Source: Ktedonobacteraceae bacterium (lineage in GTDB: Bacteria > Chloroflexota > Ktedonobacteria > Ktedonobacterales > Ktedonobacteraceae). Taken from it: a stretch of DNA of 64,000 nucleotides. The DNA is taken from positions 186,001 to 250,000 of the forward strand of contig DASRBN010000035.1 of assembly GCA_035653615.1 (NCBI GenBank). Reading direction: 5' to 3'. The notes under the pieces were generated by a model. That model saw only the letters and a list, made by a program, of their open reading frames with translations. It was not told the DNA's origin and searched no databases. How positions within the stretch are numbered: the stretch's first letter is position 1; each line of letters opens with the position of its first letter. Both the position numbers and the translations under genes were made by a program. Positions 41,853 through 53,402 of this stretch are shown one piece after another.

Positions 41853-44177
41853 TCAATGCAGAGCAGAGTATAGACGCTCTGGTGTTATAGGCAACTGCGT
41901 CATGCGAATGCCGACGGCATCGTAGATCGCGTTGGCGATTGCCGCGCCCACGGGCACTACGGGAGGCTCTCCAACGCCTTTGGCGCCGAAAGGACCGAGG
42001 GTAGAAGGGATCTCGATCATGATGGTTTCGAAGTGTGGCATGTCCTGGATATGAGGCAGCGCGTAATCCATCAAGGTGGAGGTGAGCAACTGGCCGTTTT
42101 CATCGTAAACCATCCCCTCTAGAAGCGCCCAGCCGATGCCCTGCATGACACCGCCGAAGATTTGTCCCTCGACTTCTGCCGGGTTGATGGCAAGTCCGAC
42201 ATCCTGGGCCACCAGGTAATCCAATACACGCACATGCCCGGTTTCGGGGTCAACGGCGACGCGCGCCACATGGGCTCCGAACATGGGTGAACTATGTCGA
42301 ATTGCTGAGCGACCGCGCCCATAGATAGGCTCATATTTGCCCGCGAACTGCATGGATGCCGAGGCAATATCCTTCAGGGCAACACTTTTGCCCGGCGAAC
42401 CACGCACCACTACTTTGTCGCCCTCGATTTCGAGGTCGGTAGAAGCGGCCTCCAGCATATCGGCGGCGATTGTCAGTATCTGATTGCGGGCATCCTGCGC
42501 TGCCGCCAGGACTGCCGGACCTACGGAATAGGTCGTTTTGCTGCCCCCGGTTCCACCGGTGAAAGGCATAGTATCGGTATTACCATGTGCCACGTTTACT
42601 GTGTCGACCGGCATACCCAGTCCCTGTGCGGCAATGAGCGCCAGCGAGGTATCGGAGCCGGTGAGGTCTACCGTGCCTACAACGACCGTAACGGTGCCAT
42701 CGGACTCCAGGCGGCAAGCAGCTGCGCTTGGTTGTGTGCCACCGGGCCAGCCGCCAACCGCTATACCCGTCCCGACCTTCCATCCCTGTAAGTCTGGGGG
42801 TGGATTTTTCTGTTCGGCACGCTTTGCCCATAAAGGATGCTCCTGCACCTTCTCTATGCTTTCGAGTAAGCCGATACGCGGCCAGTGTGGGCTACTCTTA
42901 TCAAGCGTGGGATCGCCTTCTTTCAACCCATTTTTCAGGCGAAAAGCAACCGGGTCCACCTGCAATTGTTCACATAGCTCATCAACCGCCGATTCGAGGG
43001 CATAAGTGGCCTGCGGTGCGGTAGGGGCACGATAGGCGCCGACACCAACTTTATTGGTCAGCACTTCGTAGCAGCGAATATCCAGGTTGGGACAGCGGTA
43101 GGTGCTGCCAAGGATGTAGCCACCCAGTCCGGCTCCGGCTCCCGCGTAGGCGCCGGTATCGAAAATGACTTTTGCCTGCATAGCGACCAGGGTTCCATCG
43201 CGTTTCGCGCCGAGTTTGATGGTGATGATCGATTGAGGGGCAGGATTGCCGGCCAGCAGGTCCTCCGAGCGCGTATAGACGAGGCGCACCGGACGGTGAG
43301 CGGCAAAAGCAGCGGCGGCGGCGAGCGGCTCAACCAGGCCAAATTTGCCGCCAAATGCGCCGCCTATAGGCACGGACTCGACTCGTATCTGGCGTTCAGG
43401 AACATTGAGCGCTTCGGATACGTCCGAGCGTACGCTAAACATGCCCTGTGAACTGGCCCAAATCGTCATCTGCTGGCCGGTAGTACTGGGAACGACGGTG
43501 ATCGACTGCGGCTCAATGTATGATTGGTGAACAAAGCTCGTCCTATAGGTGCGTTCCACCACTACCTCAGCCTCGTTCCATGCGGCCTCTATATTTCCCT
43601 CATGATAGTGAGCCTTATCGCTGACATTCTGTGAGAGTTCTTCGTCCGTATCGGCTACCTCGTCCTCGGTAACAGAGGCATGAGCGCCGCCACCTGCAAT
43701 TTCAGACGTGGTATCGTTTTCTTGCAGGCGCGCGCGAGGAGCGCCTGGCTGCATAGCGGCGATGGGATCCATGACGACGGGCAGCTGCTCGTAATCGACA
43801 TCGACAGCGGCAGCTCCATCCTCGGCTGCCGCCTCGGTCTCCGCCAGCACGATGGCAACCGGGTGGCCACACCAGAAGACCTCTTTTTGCGCCAGGGGGG
43901 ATTGAGAGCGCGAACCGCTGTTGCGATGGGCCATGCCCAGTGTCTCGCTGGTATATACGGCCACTACACCCGGAATAGCCTCCGCAGCGGAGGTGTTGAT
44001 ATTGACGATCCGTGCATGGGCATATGGGCTGAGTACAAGCCGTGCGTGCAGCAGTCCGGCTACCGGCATATCACCGGCGTAACGCGTAAGGCCTCGAACT
44101 TTATCGGCTGCATCCTTGCGCCGCGTGCGCTTACCGACCGCGGAACTCTGGCCAGTTGTGTCAATTGTTTGTGCCAT
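41853..44177 (-). CDS. Xanthine dehydrogenase-family molybdopterin-binding subunit, orphan
   Basis: 774 residues, full length for the large subunit of xanthine dehydrogenase/CO dehydrogenase-type molybdenum hydroxylases. GKRTRRKDAADKVRGLTRYAGDM starts it, QSYIEPQ and GGAFGGKFG mark the Mo-pterin site, YRAPTAPQATYALES follows, and the catalytic Glu lies in GPFGAKGVGEPPVVPVG near the end. The small [2Fe-2S] and FAD subunits are not next to it, so partners must be elsewhere. Start ATG 44177 (MAQTI) or 44195. Confidence 0.88.
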   Translation of the reverse strand: MAQTIDTTGQSSAVGKRTRRKDAADKVRGLTRYAGDMPVAGLLHARLVLSPYAHARIVNINTSAAEAIPGVVAVYTSETLGMAHRNSGSRSQSPLAQKEVFWCGHPVAIVLAETEAAAEDGAAAVDVDYEQLPVVMDPIAAMQPGAPRARLQENDTTSEIAGGGAHASVTEDEVADTDEELSQNVSDKAHYHEGNIEAAWNEAEVVVERTYRTSFVHQSYIEPQSITVVPSTTGQQMTIWASSQGMFSVRSDVSEALNVPERQIRVESVPIGGAFGGKFGLVEPLAAAAAFAAHRPVRLVYTRSEDLLAGNPAPQSIITIKLGAKRDGTLVAMQAKVIFDTGAYAGAGAGLGGYILGSTYRCPNLDIRCYEVLTNKVGVGAYRAPTAPQATYALESAVDELCEQLQVDPVAFRLKNGLKEGDPTLDKSSPHWPRIGLLESIEKVQEHPLWAKRAEQKNPPPDLQGWKVGTGIAVGGWPGGTQPSAAACRLESDGTVTVVVGTVDLTGSDTSLALIAAQGLGMPVDTVNVAHGNTDTMPFTGGTGGSKTTYSVGPAVLAAAQDARNQILTIAADMLEAASTDLEIEGDKVVVRGSPGKSVALKDIASASMQFAGKYEPIYGRGRSAIRHSSPMFGAHVARVAVDPETGHVRVLDYLVAQDVGLAINPAEVEGQIFGGVMQGIGWALLEGMVYDENGQLLTSTLMDYALPHIQDMPHFETIMIEIPSTLGPFGAKGVGEPPVVPVGAAIANAIYDAVGIRMTQLPITPERLYSALH

Positions 44178-44362
44178 AAAATAATGCTCCAACATGTCTT
44201 ACTAGTGAAAGTTCATGGTGCTGGGAACCACAGGCACCACTGAAAGTGTAGCACATATTCAGCCTGGATGTCAGGAACAGAAAAATAAGCCCGGGCAGAG
44301 GAACTTTTCCTTTGCCCGGACTCAAGACTAGAGCGGGATTTTATAGAGCAGGGTGATAAGCG

Positions 44363-45754
44363 CTACTTGAACGGTTTCGTCACATTGCGGATATGGCCCT
44401 TTTTGACATACTGGGTGCTCGCCCCAATATCGGTTTGAGATGTGCCATGGCATGTCTTGTTGCCGCTCAGGATCGGATTGGTTCCAGCGACATCGATCTG
44501 CGACAGGTAGGGCGGAGGGCTTACAGGCGTGTAGCCGATGCCGCAAATCTGATTCTTCTGCATCTTGTCGGCGTATCCTTCTTCTGAGATACCAGCCTGG
44601 TAACCTCCAGGATAGCCAAACAGATTATATCCCGATACGTTGTTTACGGCATCATCCGAGATACGATTGCCGGTGGCGAGATCGCTGGTCGGGGTAATCG
44701 GCAGCGAGCAGAAACCGAGCTGGTTGTTTGTTTCGTTGAGGTTAGAGAAAGCAATCCCGAGATCGTTACCCTGCAAGGTATTGTTCTGAACTTTCACGCC
44801 GGTGGTCAGCGGTGTGGATGTTCCTTCATAGCAGGAGCCGCCATACACGAGAACCCCGGTAGAGGACGCTCCACCCTGGCCGGTGTAAGAGTTTCCAGAG
44901 ATCGTATTTTTGGATACGGTACCCGTTGCGCCGCGCGAGACCTGAATACCATTCTGGGCGATGTCAGGCGTCGGCCCAAAGCCGGTGATCGTGCTGCTTG
45001 TTATGGTAGCCTTTGATCCTGTACCATCGACGGTAATACCGTTTTTCTGATAGTTGGATATGGAGGTAGTGCTAATGGTAGCCGTACCGACGAAGTTCTC
45101 CTGGACATCACCGTTAAAGTCCGAGGTTGGCCAGTATTCACGACCGACCTGGACGCCGACACCGAACTGGCAACCATACAGGCCGGGGTTCATATCCTCG
45201 ATATTATTGACCTGGTCACCGCTGAGGGTGGCCGCGCCATTATCGATTACCAACACACCGAATTCGTTGTTTGCGCAACTACCATTGCCCAGCGGGCCGC
45301 TGATGATCAGACCTTTGATATTGACATTGGCAGTTGAACCCCAGATGAACACGATGGCCTGTGGCACGAACAAGTTATCCTGGCTAAACTGCGGCGGCAG
45401 GCGCGAAGGATCGGTCTGAGGGAAAGGATTCGGTGCTTGAATACCCGCGCCGGGGTCTCCGGTCAGCGTAATAGCCTTCGTGATAATCACCTGTTCGATA
45501 AAGGGGGTCGTACCACAGAGGTAGACGGTAGCACCCGGGTTGGCAGCATCGACAGCTGTCTGAACGGAAGTGAATCCCGGCGATTGACAGCTAGAATTGT
45601 CTCCAATAAATGAACCGACGTAGAGCGTGGGCTGGGGTGATGCGTGCGCACCGTTGGGTACTCTGAAAGCCAGAATGCCCGCGAACAATAGCACTACTAC
45701 AGCGACCGGCCCTACGAAGAACCAGACGTTCCGCATACGGAAATAACGTGACAT
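44363..45754 (-). CDS. Secreted right-handed beta-helix repeat protein
   Basis: 463 residues from ATG 45754 (GGAGGATTTTC upstream). A signal anchor WFFVGPVAVVVLLFAGILAF (about 9-28) is followed by PTLYVGSF and SVQTAVDAANPGATVYLCG, the opening of pectate-lyase-like helices. NosD-type turns then recur: ITSSTITGFGPTPDIAQNGIQVSRG, TVSKNTISGNSYTG and VKVQNNTLQGNDLGIAF (positions about 240-340). It is probably an extracellular polysaccharide-binding or lyase-like protein. No catalytic residues were identified. Confidence 0.83.
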   Translation of the reverse strand: MSRYFRMRNVWFFVGPVAVVVLLFAGILAFRVPNGAHASPQPTLYVGSFIGDNSSCQSPGFTSVQTAVDAANPGATVYLCGTTPFIEQVIITKAITLTGDPGAGIQAPNPFPQTDPSRLPPQFSQDNLFVPQAIVFIWGSTANVNIKGLIISGPLGNGSCANNEFGVLVIDNGAATLSGDQVNNIEDMNPGLYGCQFGVGVQVGREYWPTSDFNGDVQENFVGTATISTTSISNYQKNGITVDGTGSKATITSSTITGFGPTPDIAQNGIQVSRGATGTVSKNTISGNSYTGQGGASSTGVLVYGGSCYEGTSTPLTTGVKVQNNTLQGNDLGIAFSNLNETNNQLGFCSLPITPTSDLATGNRISDDAVNNVSGYNLFGYPGGYQAGISEEGYADKMQKNQICGIGYTPVSPPPYLSQIDVAGTNPILSGNKTCHGTSQTDIGASTQYVKKGHIRNVTKPFK

Positions 45755-47494
<1,740 letters not shown>

Positions 47495-47534
47495 ATAACA
47501 AGACTCAACCAGCATCACATTATAGGATGGCTAT

Positions 47535-48020
47535 ATGAAGAACGAAACACCTGACATGTATGATCGATTACAGTTCTTGCAGCAATACAAGCATGTGGCT
47601 ATCGTCGGCATTTCCGCCGACCAGTATCGTCCGAGCCATTTTGTCGCCATCTACTTGCAGGCCGAAGGCTATGATATCGTCCTCGTCAACCCTAACTATG
47701 CCGGGCAAACTATCCTGGGCAAGCGAGTCTACGCCACGCTGACGGAGGCGAAAGAGGCTGGGGAAACGATTGAGATGGTGGATGTTTTCCGTAAGGCGGA
47801 GGATGTGCCACCTGTCGCGGACGAGGCTATCGCGATAGGTGCGAAGGTGTTATGGCTGCAACTTGGCATTCGCAACGAGGAGGCAGCGCAGAAAGCCCGC
47901 GCTGCCGGATTGATCGTGGTGCAGGATCGCTGTATGAAGATCGAACACGCGCGTTTTTTCGGAGGGCTGCACACGGTAGGGCTGAATACGGGTGTGGTCT
48001 TATCGAAGAAGCTGGTTTGA
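47535..48020 (+). CDS. CoA-binding protein, YccU type
   Basis: 161 residues forming one Rossmann CoA-binding domain. KHVAIVGISADQYRPSHFVAIYLQAEGYDIVLVNPNY, then KRVYATLTEA, VDVFRKAEDVPPVADEAIAIGAKVLWLQLGI and VVQDRCMKIEHARF are family signatures. The function is unclear; these are small acyl-CoA or CoA-binding regulators. It is probably co-transcribed with metY. A deaminase fragment starts 7 bp after its stop. Confidence 0.9.
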   Translation: MKNETPDMYDRLQFLQQYKHVAIVGISADQYRPSHFVAIYLQAEGYDIVLVNPNYAGQTILGKRVYATLTEAKEAGETIEMVDVFRKAEDVPPVADEAIAIGAKVLWLQLGIRNEEAAQKARAAGLIVVQDRCMKIEHARFFGGLHTVGLNTGVVLSKKLV

Positions 48021-48027
48021 AAGGTGA

Positions 48028-48270
48028 ACGCTTGAACCTTGCCTGATGTGCATTCTGGCAATTTCGTTTGTTGGCATCAGGCGCGTGGTCTATTCGGCCC
48101 TGTGCGAGGATGCAAACGAAGAGGAGATGATGGTGCGCGGCGTCACCTGCCGGACGATCAACGATCTCTTGACGCGTGGTCCTCTTGAGCTTGTGCCAGG
48201 GGTGAGATGCGATGAGGGTAGGGAGCTGCTTGCGCGAATGGGGAAATTGAGAACGGGAGCGGGCCGATGA
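48028..48270 (+). pseudogene. C-terminal remnant of a nucleoside/tRNA-adenosine deaminase
   Basis: The frame opens at 48028 immediately after a TGA with Thr-Leu-Glu-Pro-Cys-Leu-Met-Cys, the second zinc motif (PCxMC) of cytidine/guanine/TadA deaminases. IRRVVYSALCEDANEEEMMVRG and a leucine-rich C-terminus ending LLARM follow. The N-terminal half with the HAE zinc motif is missing; the neighbouring CoA-binding gene occupies that space. An internal ATG at 48046 has no ribosome-binding site. It appears to be a 5'-truncated gene. Confidence 0.7.
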
Positions 48271-48329
48271 ATCGGCGCTGGGCACGATGAATCGGCCCCT
48301 ACGGCAGAGCCGTGGGGGCCGATTCATCT
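48261..48329. repeat. Dispersed repeat, family B, copy 3
   Basis: GGCCGATGAATCGGC is followed by a second unit GATGAATCGGCCCC-TACGGCAGAGCCGT-GGGGGCCGATTCATC. The inner arms form a 14-bp inverted repeat matching copy 2 at 30578-30623. Confidence 0.75.
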
Positions 48330-48372
48330 ATCTATTGCCGGATGAATTTGGTAAAGTTCGTCATTAGCATGG

Positions 48373-49260
48373 TTAGCCGTTAAAATATGGCGTGACGGCG
48401 GTTATAAAGTATTCGAGTGTAGCAATATTCGGGATGCGAAACATGAAATGGGTGACGCCAAGCTCGCAAAATTGCTGTAGTTCGCGCGTGGCCTGGGCCG
48501 CATTGCCGGCGACGTAATGCTTTTGCGGATGGCGTATGACTTGCGAGGGGTCTTCGGATACACTCAAAGTGGCCAGGTAGGTCAAACGAATTTCCGCCAT
48601 GTTGCGCCCTACGGCTTCGCAGTGCTTTTTCAGGATAGCCAGCTTGCGCGCGTATTCTTCTACGGGGACGGAATTGTAGTTCCACCAATCGGCGTAACGT
48701 GCTACGATGGCAAGCGTATGCCGTTCGCCGCCACCACCGATCAACAAGGGGATCGCGGGCGATGGCTGCGGCTCGCACCAGGCGTTAGCAATGCGATAGT
48801 GCTTGCCGGTATACGTAGCAGCCTGAGAAGTCCACATGGCACGCAGGATAATCGCGGCCTCTTCCAATTCCTCCAGGCGCGTCCTGGTGCCTGGAAACGG
48901 ATAGCCATAGGCGATGTATTCATCTTCTTTCCAGCCCGCGCCCAGGCCGATTATGAGTCTTCCACCCGTGAGAAATTGCAGGTTAGCCGCCATCTTTGCC
49001 AGCAGCGCCGGATTGCGATAGGACTGGTCGAGGACGAGGGTTCCGAAGTGGAACTCGGGATACTGGGCGGCCAGAAAACTGAGGGTGCTGAAACATTCGA
49101 GCTGGCCGGTTTGCCCATTTTGCAGGTGGTCTTCAAGCCAGACTGTTGTGAAGCCGGCTTTCATGGCCTCGATACACTGCCGGTTATAGGCCATGACCTC
49201 ATCCAGCGTCTCGCCGGGATTAGATGGCCTGAGCATCAGTCCAAAATCGATGGGTGGCAT
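48373..49260 (-). CDS. LLM-class (luciferase-like) F420-dependent oxidoreductase
   Basis: 295-residue TIM-barrel flavin/F420 oxidoreductase. FGLMLRPSNPGETLDEVM, then FTTVWLEDHL and FGTLVLDQSYRNPALLAKMAANLQFLTGGRLIIGLGAGWKEDEY (about residues 75-118) and PLLIGGGGERHTLAIVARYADWWN are family landmarks. Cofactor F420 is inferred from subgroup and the presence of fgd, not proven. ATG 49260 follows AAGGAGGAG. Substrate unknown. Confidence 0.85.
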   Translation of the reverse strand: MPPIDFGLMLRPSNPGETLDEVMAYNRQCIEAMKAGFTTVWLEDHLQNGQTGQLECFSTLSFLAAQYPEFHFGTLVLDQSYRNPALLAKMAANLQFLTGGRLIIGLGAGWKEDEYIAYGYPFPGTRTRLEELEEAAIILRAMWTSQAATYTGKHYRIANAWCEPQPSPAIPLLIGGGGERHTLAIVARYADWWNYNSVPVEEYARKLAILKKHCEAVGRNMAEIRLTYLATLSVSEDPSQVIRHPQKHYVAGNAAQATRELQQFCELGVTHFMFRIPNIATLEYFITAVTPYFNG

Positions 49261-49292
49261 AGCGTCGTCTCCTCCTTCGCGGTTATCGAGTC

Positions 49293-50321
49293 TTATGGAC
49301 CGGTAGGTGCAGGAGGCCAGGGATAGCCGGCTGAGGAATAGATGGCTTCTATTGTGGCAAGGTTCTCTAGAGACTCTTCCAGGTTGAGCGAGGGCGCGGT
49401 GCCAGAGCGCACGCAAGCTCCGAAGTGTTCGACCTCCAGGCGATACTGATCGACGGCGGAGACACGCTGGTGGATTGTTTGCCCTTCCAGAGCGAGGATG
49501 ACTTCGGTCTCCGCGTTGCCAGGCGTGAATGGGGTGGGAATAATAATTGTTCCCGTATCGCCGATGATTTCAGAGCGCTGACGTGAGGGCAGTTCAAAAC
49601 TGGAGTCGATCAGGCCAAAGCATCCATTGCCAAAATCGAGGACAGCATTGGCCGAGAGTTCCACTTCGCTGTCATCCTGCAGGTAGACGCGAGCGGCCAC
49701 GGCTACCGGCGGATGACCATAGACTGCGCGACAGAAATTGATAGGGTAGCAGCCGACATCCATGAGCGAGCCGCCGGCGAGCGCAGCCTGCAAACGGATA
49801 TCCTGTCTGCGGGGGGGATGCAATATATTGAAAGAAAACGAGGAATGGACGAGTTTGACCTCCCCGATGCGCCCCGCCTGTACCTGCTCAAGCGCCCAGA
49901 TGGTCTGTGGATGGAAACGATACATGAAGGCCTCCATCAGGAGAACTCCGTTAGCGCGCGCGGCCTCAATCATTGCCGCTCCCTGGTCCGCGGTGACGGC
50001 CAGGGGCTTCTCGCACAGGACATGTTTTTTGGCTTCTAATGCTCGTATCGTCCATTCCGCGTGCAGGCTATTGGGCAAGGGGTTATAGATGGCCTCGATT
50101 TCGGGGTCTTCGAGCAGGCTTTCGTACTCGCCGTAAATGCGCACATCGGGCAGGTGGGCCATCAATTCTCGCGCCCGCTGCGGATTACGACTGGCGAGCG
50201 CGAGCAGCATTTCGCTTTGTGAGGCCATAATGGCGGGTATCACATACTTGATCGCAATATTCGCGGCACTGAGTACGCCCCAACGGACAGGCGTCGTGGA
50301 AGCAAGTATATTTGGCTGCAT
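49293..50321 (-). CDS. Gfo/Idh/MocA family NAD(P)-dependent oxidoreductase
   Basis: 342 residues. VRWGVLSAANIAIKYVIPAI is the Rossmann start; NPLPNSLHAEWTIRALEAKKHVLCEKPLAVT carries the catalytic Lys of the EKP motif, and MEAFMYRFHPQT follows, as in trans-dihydrodiol/xylose dehydrogenase relatives. ATG 50321 is preceded by GGAAGGAG; the longer frame to 50408 is unlikely. It lies 33 bp upstream of the LLM oxidoreductase on the same strand and is probably in the same operon. Confidence 0.88.
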   Translation of the reverse strand: MQPNILASTTPVRWGVLSAANIAIKYVIPAIMASQSEMLLALASRNPQRARELMAHLPDVRIYGEYESLLEDPEIEAIYNPLPNSLHAEWTIRALEAKKHVLCEKPLAVTADQGAAMIEAARANGVLLMEAFMYRFHPQTIWALEQVQAGRIGEVKLVHSSFSFNILHPPRRQDIRLQAALAGGSLMDVGCYPINFCRAVYGHPPVAVAARVYLQDDSEVELSANAVLDFGNGCFGLIDSSFELPSRQRSEIIGDTGTIIIPTPFTPGNAETEVILALEGQTIHQRVSAVDQYRLEVEHFGACVRSGTAPSLNLEESLENLATIEAIYSSAGYPWPPAPTGP

Positions 50322-50508
50322 ACGGACTCCTTCCCTTTTCAGAATCTCAGACCTGACTTCACCGGCAAGTGTAGCCATGAAGAGCCGGCACGCAGGGAGA
50401 AGATACACCCTGTAGTAATGCTACCACAAAGGTGGCCTTGAAAAGTAGGGTAGGATAGGATAGGGTTCAAACGTGCAAAGGTGTCCAAAACATGTTACAA
50501 TGCCAGCT

Positions 50509-51622
50509 ATGAGTGAACTTACCAATCAAATCGAACGCCTGCAAGGGCGCGTCCATGAAACTATGGTGCGTCTTTGACCTGGCAACAAAGAAAGAACAAA
50601 TTCAGGACCTGGAAGCAGAGAGCATGGCCGAGGATTTCTGGGCCGATAATCGCAAGGCCCAGGGCCAGATGCAGCAATTGAACGCGCTGCGCGAGGAGGT
50701 TTCGACCTGGGAAGCCATCGATGAGCAACTGAATGACCTGCATGGATTAGCCGAATTGCTTGAGGAGGAGCCAGATGAAGGCATGCAGGCAGAGGTTGCG
50801 CAGTCACTGGCGGATATCGAGCAGGAGGTTGAGAAGCTGCAATTCGCGTTGATGCTCAACGGCGAACATGATACACGCGACGCGATCATGAGTATTCACG
50901 CGGGCAGCGGCGGCGTGGATGCGCAGGATTGGGCCGAGATGCTGCTACGTATGTACCTGCGCTGGGCCGAGGGTCACAAATTCCGCACTGAAATCTACGA
51001 ATATAATGAGGGTGAGGAAGCGGGTGTGAAGAGCGTTACCATTGAAATTCGCGGGCGCTACGCCTACGGCTACCTGCGCTCGGAGATTGGTACGCATCGA
51101 TTGATACGTCTTTCGCCTTTCGATGCCGCGCACCGCCGCCATACCTCATTTGCCAAAGTCGAAGTCATGCCCGATATCGAGGACACCATTGAAATTACCA
51201 TTCGACCCGAAGATATCGAGGTGGATACCTACCGCTCGACAGGAGCCGGCGGACAGCATGTGAACAAGACGGATTCCGCGGTACGTATCCGGCATATTCC
51301 TACGGGCATCGTCGTGACCTGTCAGAACGAACGCTCGCAAATTCAGAACCGTGAAGTGGCGATGCGCATTTTGAGGGCGCGCCTGTACGAACGCGAGGTG
51401 AAGAAGCGCGAAGAGGAGGCGGCCAAACTCAAAGGTGAATTTGTACAGGCCGATTTCGGGACGCAGATTCGCACCGTCACCGTCCACCCATACAATATCG
51501 TCAAAGACCATCGCACCAATTACGAGACGAGCGATACCGAGGGCTACTTGAACGGCGACGTTGACCCGTTCATCTATGCTTACCTGCAAGCAAAGGCAGG
51601 GGGGGTCGAACTGGAGGTATAG
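50509..51622 (+). CDS. prfB: Peptide chain release factor 2 with programmed +1 frameshift
   Basis: Releases the peptide at UGA and UAA. Frame 1 runs 22 codons from ATG 50509 to TGA at 50575-50577; translation continues in the +1 frame from 50576 to 51622 (join 50509..50574, 50576..51622), giving about 370 residues. RF2 signatures: stop-reading S-P-F in IRLSPFDAAHRRHTS, catalytic G-G-Q in STGAGGQHVNKTDSAVR, and a helical N-terminus. A -10-like TACAAT (50496-50501) lies eight bases before the ATG, so the mRNA may be leaderless. Confidence 0.93.
50564..50578 (+). promoter_or_regulatory. RF2 autoregulatory frameshift site
   Basis: GGTG-CGT-CTT-TGA-C: slippery CTT-TGA-C identical to the classical RF2 site, with a weak Shine-Dalgarno-like GGTG placed three bases before CTT, as the stronger AGGGGG is in E. 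coli. Low RF2 stalls at UGA and favours the shift. Confidence 0.9.
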
Positions 51623-51630
51623 GAGACACA

Positions 51631-51680
51631 AAAAATGCAGCGTTGAATAACGCCACAGGGCTGTTCACCGCTGCATTTTT
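51631..51680. terminator. Bidirectional terminator between prfB and the sigma factor gene
   Basis: AAAAATGCAGCG (51631-51642) and CGCTGCATTTTT (51669-51680) give a 12-bp stem with A/T tracts, so it works on either strand for the two convergent genes. The loop is 26 nt. Confidence 0.8.
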
Positions 51681-51700
51681 GTATCTTGAACACTGCTCAA

Positions 51701-52738
51701 TCAAGCATGGACGTACTCGCGCAATCCCGCATCGACGTAGCGGTCGGGATAGCGCAGTTTGCGCAGGGCTTTGACCTCAATCTGGCGAATACGCTCGCGG
51801 GTGAGTTTGAATTCCACGCTGACCTCGTCGAGTGTGTGCGTCTTGCCGTCTTGCAAGCCATAGCGCATGGAGATGATCGTGCGCTCGCGGGGGTCGAGGA
51901 CATCCATGGCCTGCTCGATGCTGTTGCGCAAGAGCTGGTAGGATACCTGATCCGCGGCGCTGCCGGTATTGGTATCTTCCAGAGTATCGGCGAGGTGGTA
52001 TTGCTCATCCTCGGCTACAGGGGCATCGAGGGAAACTGGCTGGTCGCAGACGCTCAATAATTCGATGACGCGATCTTTTGGCAATCCTAGCTCAGCGGCC
52101 AGTTGCTCCGGCAGCGGCTCGATGCCATATTCCTGGTACAAACGGCGCGCGACACGTTTGATCTTATAAATAATCTCTACGACATGCACGGGAATATGGA
52201 TAGTGCGTGAATGCTCGGCGATGGCACGGCTGATAGCCTGGCGAATCCACCAGGTGGCATAGGTGCTGAAACGGTAACCGCGCCGGTAGTCGAACTTCTC
52301 CGCGGCCCGCATCAGTCCAATGTTGCCCTCCTGGACGATGTCCAGCAGGGGAAGACCCTGGTTTGAATAGCGCTTGGCAATACTGACGACGAGGCGGAGA
52401 TTTGCTTCGATTAAGCTGTGCAGGGCGGATTGATCACCATGCGCGATGCGTTCGGCCAGCATCAACTCTTGCTCGGCGTTTAACAAGGGATAGGTTCCGA
52501 TTTCTTTGAGGTATTGTTTTACCGCGTCATCAGTAATACCACGCGCATCCTCTTCTTCGTCAATGTCAAAAGCCTCTTCTCGCTCATCAAAGAAATCATC
52601 CTGCAGGTCAGGCTCGCGGTATGCCTCAACCACTGCGCAGGCGCTATTTTTTCTCGTGGGGCTTTTTCTCATGGGCATGGTAGGAACTTCGTTACGTATA
52701 CGATTGGCGCTGTACGGCCTTGATAGATTTGCGACCAT
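51701..52738 (-). CDS. RNA polymerase sigma-70 factor, primary/SigA-like
   Basis: 345 residues. Region 1.2 ([28 protein letters not shown]), region 2 ([66 protein letters not shown]; about 105-170), region 3 and region 4 ([11 protein letters not shown] ... [28 protein letters not shown]) are complete. The 75-residue acidic N-terminus is short for SigA and lacks an extended region 1.1, so it could be the principal sigma or a close paralogue. Start uncertain (52738 or 52676). Confidence 0.9.
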   Translation of the reverse strand: MVANLSRPYSANRIRNEVPTMPMRKSPTRKNSACAVVEAYREPDLQDDFFDEREEAFDIDEEEDARGITDDAVKQYLKEIGTYPLLNAEQELMLAERIAHGDQSALHSLIEANLRLVVSIAKRYSNQGLPLLDIVQEGNIGLMRAAEKFDYRRGYRFSTYATWWIRQAISRAIAEHSRTIHIPVHVVEIIYKIKRVARRLYQEYGIEPLPEQLAAELGLPKDRVIELLSVCDQPVSLDAPVAEDEQYHLADTLEDTNTGSAADQVSYQLLRNSIEQAMDVLDPRERTIISMRYGLQDGKTHTLDEVSVEFKLTRERIRQIEVKALRKLRYPDRYVDAGLREYVHA

Positions 52739-53079
52739 TGTCAGTACTCTCTTTCAGCTGTTCAAACACGACAAAATATGAGGTTGGGGACTTCCTTGTA
52801 TTGGGGGAGGAAGTCGTAAATTGTTCAGATATGCTCTCCTACACTGCTTTAGTGCAATATTTGTGCCAAAGAGCGTAAGCGGCGATTTGTATCAAAGTTG
52901 ATCAATGCAATTCATCGTGTTCAGGTATATCTTTATCGGCGCGCTGGCTTTCTTCTGAAGGGGTACGATGGGCAGAAAAATCTGCTTCGATGGGATGGGA
53001 GCGTGTGAAAAATGAACAGATTTCCATGTATGGGGAAAATTACACAGTTGGCCTATGTATCCATGTATTTAAATAGAAC

Positions 53080-53108
53080 TTGACGGAAGTTGTGACACCT
53101 GCTATGCT
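53080..53108 (+). promoter_or_regulatory. Promoter 1 upstream of the zinc-ribbon gene
   Basis: TTGACG (53080-53085), 17-bp spacer, TATGCT (53103-53108). Confidence 0.55.
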
Positions 53109-53221
53109 AGCACTAGAAGCAGACGTACATTGTCAAAATGCTGAAAAGCAGCTTTCTAGCGAAGAGAGAGTATCTTATCTGGGCAATACACAAGTAAGAT
53201 GAAGAATTCTTCACAAGAATG

Positions 53222-53250
53222 CTGACAGAAGTAAGAAAGTATGGTATGAT
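53222..53250 (+). promoter_or_regulatory. Promoter 2 upstream of the zinc-ribbon gene
   Basis: CTGACA (53222-53227), 17-bp spacer, TATGAT (53245-53250). Confidence 0.5.
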
Positions 53251-53402
53251 AGCGGTGGTATGGATGATGTATGACTGCTGTGGGGACGCGGATGCCGAGG
53301 CGGAGGCTCCCCCTCGGCTTACTTCTTCGCCAGGCATCGTTCAGTTTTACTAGTGAGGTTGGCGAATTGTACCCTTCAGCGAGTAAGGAAGGAGGCGATT
53401 TC

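Larger units (their letters stand above)
52739..53402. other. Intergenic region with two promoters for the zinc-ribbon gene
   Basis: About 660 bp without a recognisable gene. Two plus-strand promoters are visible (53080-53108 and 53222-53250). The leader from the first is about 290 nt. Nothing else was identified. Confidence 0.5.

Noticed and set aside
41853-44177. Carbon monoxide dehydrogenase large subunit
   Set aside because: The CO-specific AYRCSFR-type active-site loop was not seen and no CoxS/CoxM genes are present, so only the general family is named.
48046-48270. Stand-alone small protein starting at ATG 48046
   Set aside because: The coding similarity begins upstream at the TLEPC motif, so this ATG is an internal Met of a truncated deaminase.
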